Below are positions 43,634 through 62,000 of a stretch of 62,000 nt of DNA, piece after piece. The notes under the pieces are model-generated. The model had not been told where the DNA came from and searched no databases. It worked only from the letters and a program-made list of their open reading frames with translations. This DNA comes from Mesostigma viride (taxonomy: Eukaryota; Streptophyta; Mesostigmatophyceae; Mesostigmatales; Mesostigmataceae): positions 332,501-394,500 of the forward strand of contig RPFO01000436.1 in assembly GCA_009746045.1 (NCBI GenBank). Reading direction: 5' to 3'. A program made the position numbers and the translations under genes. Within the stretch, counting starts at the first letter, position 1, and each line of letters begins with the position of its first letter.

Positions 43634-44122
43634 ATTTTACTAGCGCAGTGTTTTGATATATATGGCAGTATCTATCGACCATGTGCTTCCGTTCGAAGAT
43701 CATGGGGGCAATTTCTGATGGCCTAGTGAATTATCACTACCTAACTGGTACCAGGGACGCAGGGACATCAGCAGGCTAGTAATGCTTAGTTTGTTATTGC
43801 CGCGCACAGCTTGGCCTTTTGACGGCCTACCACATCGCCAAGGCCATTGAGTGCTTGCTAAGCATGGGGCTAATGCGAGCTCAATCAGTGGCGTTCTGAC
43901 AGCGTAATCAATTAACTAAAACGTGACTGTGTCACGTGCCGGGCGCCAATGCAGAGTAAAGAAATTTCTTTATTCTAACCTTCAACCTCTATACACAACG
44001 AGGAGTGAGGGCGCCCTAGCTTCTCTCACTGCCACAATTGTGGGCCCAGGCCAGAGCGCGCTCTCCCCACAGCATATACATACCAACTAACTACGCTCGA
44101 TGCCATGCATGCACACAGGGCC

Positions 44123-44173
<51 letters not shown>

Positions 44174-45149
44174 ATTTGTCCAATCTTGTCCCCCAACAGC
44201 TAGCAGCAAGGGTGGCCATGTTGGGTGGGAGCTGGAAAAAGGCCTCCCTAGGTACGTATGTTCACCACGTGCATGGCCATTCTCTAAGTACGTGTGCACA
44301 TGCACATGACATATCACATGCCTGGCATCAAGGTGCCGTGCCCCCCTCTTTTGACACCGTCATACCAGCGCCACAAAAGGGGGGGGCGGCACGTGTGACA
44401 GTCGGCACTAGTACCGGCTCAACGCCAGTCCCCTTCTACTCTAGTCCTGTGTAACACAAGCACTTCACATGTTGTAGATACAGCTACGCTTCAGACGGCA
44501 GATCCGCCCCCTTTGAGCTAGCGAGGCGCGCAACATAGCTATAAGAATGTTTCCGGCCCCACCGTCTAGGTCATCTAGTCGCTCTACACGTAAGCCAGCC
44601 ATAATTTCAATGCACACGGATACACATTTCCATCACCATTCATATTCATCATCCTGAACGACTCGAACACGCGGACAAGATAACGGCAGGCTCGAGCTAC
44701 CATGGTCCGGATTCTCCCGATTTCTGGCCTGCGCTGGTTGTCTCCTTGATAAGAATGAGCAGACAGCATCGACTGTGTTGCGTGCATGAGCAGAAGTCGG
44801 CCTCGATCAGCTAGTGGGATGGGAATAGAATGGATGGATGACTAGTAAGTAAGTAAGTAAGTTGGGGAGTTACGGAGCACCGAAGTGCTTTTAATCCCTG
44901 TATGTGCGCACAACAGGAAGAAAGGGCAGAGACTTCCTTTCTCCTTCATGCCAGAGGCATGCGACAGCAGCAATCGGACACGACAGACGGCGGTCCGGCA
45001 AGTTCTGTGGGTGCAATAAGACACATGTGAGCATATCATAACAAGGAGCGCGTGGGCAAGTAATCTGATCATAGCCAGGACGTAGCATGTCTGTACAAGG
45101 GCTAAGCGAAGGCTAATATGGCTGGTTGTGTACTGTGCATTAGCGGTGC
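43634..45149. other. Convergent intergenic region after gene D
   Basis: No gene seen. It contains a CA microsatellite (44127-44173), the dispersed repeat at 44585-44765 and an AAGT microsatellite at 44846-44863 that may be another LINE tail. Confidence 0.6.
44585..44765 (-). repeat. Dispersed repeat, copy 2
   Basis: Inverted relative of 23600-23755. The minus frame stays open for ~67 codons and ends in GDGNVYPCALKLWLAYV. Family unknown. Confidence 0.75.
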
Positions 45150-46740
45150 ACGTGACTAAGTAAGTAAGTACTTGCGTGTCATGCGCATGCCACGAAGTAC
45201 TATGCTAATCTTACTAGAAAATAATTGCACGAAAGTTACAAATATCGTCTGCATCATGCCCCAACCATAGAGTCACTAGACTGAGGGGGATATAATCCTC
45301 AGCATCTTGCTCGCACCAGTCAGGTAGACACCGACCTCGGTCTGGCCGGCCCCAAGCGGCTTGGCCAGCGCCAGGGCGGCATATCCTGACCTGGCCTGGC
45401 CCCAAGGACATTCCTAGAACGATGGGTAAACATGCCATGACCTATCCACAGCAGTTGCTGGCCGACCTAGTGGTCCCAGCCCCGTTCGAACATCGCATTC
45501 ACTCCCTCTCTCTTGCTTGGACGTACTGCTATGCAGTACAGGAAGAGGCCGGTGGAAGACGATTGTCCATGAGGCTCACACGCCAGCCCTGTTGGCAAGC
45601 CCCCCCCCCCCAAGAGGAAGGGGCGCTTTGCTGAGTAGAGTAGTTAGGGTTTTCTAGATAAGATTAGCTTAGAGTTAGACTAGTTCGGTTTCGCGGCTTG
45701 ATCGACCACCTGCATCCATCCAGCAAGGGAATATGTGCTACATGATCTCCCAACAGAGTCATGTTATAATTTAATTTAATTTAGTCTAATTTAATAATCC
45801 TCATGCATCTGAGCTGTCCTCTACTGTAATGGCAGACGAGGCGGTAGTGTAGCAGCTATCCTCAGGCCGGGGCAATGACCTCCACGTCTGCGGCCTTCTA
45901 CCCTGCATTCTAGCAATGGACCCCGGGGGTCCTGGGGAGAAAACAGGAGCATGCCCCTCAGGAAGGTGCTTATCGCAGACAGCGGCCCATTTCTCCTTGT
46001 CTATCATGCGGGCGTGGAGCACAGATAATCCCAGACTGAGCCCTGCATGCATCCGGCTCAAGCAATTGTATCACATAGGCGATCCGAGTCGCGCCGGCCG
46101 CGTCGGTGCGGGGCGCGCGCAAGTTTGCCAGTGTACGTTGCGACGGGACAAGAGGATCAACCCTAGCTGCCATAGGAGGAGGTGTCTACCTAGTTTCGGC
46201 CAGTCCTAAGCCCGCCTAGCTCAGCTAGGGCCCACATTGGTATTCACCTGGTCTGTGCGGGCAAGATGGCCGGCAAAGAGGCCAGTGTCGGATATGGTAT
46301 GGGTGACAAGAGGGAGCTCGCATGCAGTATATAGCTCGGCCCGGGTGCGGCGCTCGTGGTACACCCCCCCTTTGATGTTTAAGATTCTCAGGTTGAAGAT
46401 CTTGAGACCCTGGATTTTGACATTTCTTGTTTGAGATCGCAGGGCTGGTTTTGGCAAAAAGATCTTAAAGTAGGCACCAAAGCCTGCTTTAGAGTAGTGG
46501 TCAGTGGTACGCGAGGAGGGGTTTGTGCCTACTTCATGTTTAAGATTGTCAACCCTGGATTCGATTTTTGGTTTAAGATCGCAGCCTTGGGTCGGTCGGA
46601 CCCCATTCTTAAACATCAAGGGGGGGGTGTAGCGGACGCCGAGGATGTGACGGAGCATTGGAGTGACAGTGCCGTCAAGCTGCTTGCTCAGCGCCTGGTC
46701 CAAGGTCCACGCCTCGCAGCCGTAAAGGATGGATGAGCCT
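45150..46740 (-). mobile_element. 5'-truncated LINE-like retrotransposon, degenerate
   Basis: Minus-strand element whose start reads like the C-terminal end of a non-LTR reverse transcriptase: SSILYGCEAWTLDQALSKQL, then LRHILGVRY, HERRTRAELYTACELPL and LFAGHLART. Further down come TE-like ORF pieces (WAAVCDKHLPEGHAPVF, ASSAITVEDSSD), a tail DYIPLS, a 3' untranslated region and an (AAGT)n repeat at 45150-45170. It is broken by stops and by two insertions: the element at 46362-46629, and about 500 bp (45301-45795) that splits the DSSD and DYIPLS parts, which are joined in the copy at 19215-19485. It is inactive. Which LINE clade it belongs to is unknown. Confidence 0.75.
46362..46629. mobile_element. 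268-bp TA-flanked inverted-repeat element nested in the LINE
   Basis: Terminal inverted repeats CACCCCCCCTTTGATGTTTA and TAAACATCAAGGGGGGGGTG, flanked by TA on both sides (46360-46361, 46630-46631). Removing it with one TA rejoins the LINE frame as GVRY-HERRTR. This fits a Tc1/mariner-type MITE. No ORF of its own. Confidence 0.85.
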
Positions 46741-47266
46741 AATGGATTACTGGTCTAGCTTATACTTGCAGGATATACGTTGCAGGCCCCTCGGCCCATA
46801 ATCACTATTTTTGCCAAATTCGGCAATGCACATGTTATCCCCACCGATTATAGGGTTTGGGTTTGGTATCCTTCAAATTACTACATGGTTAGATAGAATG
46901 GAGAACCGACTAATTCTTTGGAATTTCGTACAAGTAGTAGAACTTTCATTTCAGCACCCTGTGTCCCTCAGTACTATTTACAGATGCACACAGGATGATG
47001 CTTGCGAAATCATAGCTTGCATACTGCCACAGCAATACAATCCATGTTCACCCTTTGCAGGTACTTAGTCAGATTGACAATGCAGCCTTGTTTCTTCTGC
47101 CCATCGCAGGTATGGTGATACCAATTCCTTAGACTCGGCCATACAGTGGTGGCACCACAATAAATTACTCTGGACATCACACCATACGCGACAGTAAAAT
47201 AATTGATTATGATACACCATTTGGAAAAATTGCAGCTACCTCACTCATGAGTTCCCATCCCTGGCC

Positions 47267-61481
<14,215 letters not shown>

Positions 61482-61799
61482 CTGTGCACAGGGCACAACG
61501 GGTCACCAGGAGTCAGTGCAATGAGTCGCCAGTAGCCAGGGCAAAAGATTGCTAGTAGTCAGTTCTAAGGGTTGCTAGCGGTCAGTGCAAAGGTCGCCAG
61601 CAGTAGTGCAACGAGACAGTCACTTTGTTCTCAACCAAAATGATGTGCTTGCGCAGGGTACTCGTGCCCACCAGCCTGGAAGTGGGCAGTCGGTGGGGGC
61701 CACACTTGGCATAAGCGCCATAGTGCAACCAAACAAGGTATGTGCGCAGCGCAGACGATCTCGCGTTCAACTGCCTGGGCGTGGGGGTACAGAGGGGCA

Positions 61800-62000
61800 C
61801 GATCGGCAACATGTAGCGTGGCAAGGCACTTGCGCAATATGTAGCATGGCAAGGTCAAAGCATGCACTTGTGGCAAGGTCAAAGCATGCACTTGCGCAAT
61901 ATGTAGCGTGGCAAGGTCAAAGCATGTAGCGTGGCAAGGTCAAAGCATGCACTTGCGCAATATGTAGCGTGGCAAGGTCAAAGCATGTAGCGTGGCAAGG
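61800..62000. repeat. Repeat running off the right edge
   Basis: Nested units of GTAGCGTGGCAAGGTCAAAG and CATGCACTTGCGCAATAT. The array continues beyond the window, inside the intron upstream of the first gene E exon seen. Confidence 0.92.

Overview
This is a eukaryotic nuclear window. It holds five intron-rich genes in which only about 16% of the bases code for protein. The rest is introns packed with micro- and minisatellites, plus a few mobile-element relics. The gene content (an IQUB-like ciliary protein, a plant-type FTSH11 protease, a TTC7/NPG protein and an AFG2-family ATPase) suggests a flagellated photosynthetic protist, most likely a green (prasinophyte-like) alga. That placement is inference.

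Layout. Gene A is minus strand, 1241-3153: an unrecognised protein with an acidic N-terminus. Gene B is plus, 4361-21986: a 12-exon AFG2B/SPATA5L1-like double AAA ATPase. Gene C is minus, 23428-32318: an 8-exon IQUB homologue. Gene D is plus, 33245-43633: a 9-exon TTC7/NPG-type TPR protein. Gene E is minus, 47267-61481 and beyond: twelve exons of an FTSH11/YME1-type AAA metalloprotease whose N-terminus lies off the right edge. Orientation alternates strictly, so A/B and C/D are head-to-head and B/C and D/E are tail-to-tail. I built the exon models by hand from GT-AG sites (one GC-AG), reading-frame continuity and family motifs. Every junction keeps frame and every model from B to E reads through as a coherent protein.

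The convergent space 43634-47266 holds a 5'-truncated LINE-like element. It has an (AAGT)n tail and a nested TA-flanked inverted-repeat element. Related LINE 3' ends lie at 19215-19485 and 22185-22325. Palindromic MITE-like elements lie at 17941-18264 and 36848-36975, a 567-bp inverted-repeat element at 16349-16915, and a duplicated composite repeat at 54508-56502.

The most striking signal is not one locus. In roughly 29 of the 39 introns seen, the intron contains one or more decayed, same-orientation copies ('echoes') of the exon-intron junction that bounds it. Each copy has about 10-40 bases of exon plus the adjoining splice site. Some echoes have been amplified into minisatellites that start exactly at a splice site. 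In gene E one echo is a 99-bp (33-codon) unit repeated in frame with the real exon. Intron growth in this genome therefore appears to proceed largely by local duplication of exon edges.
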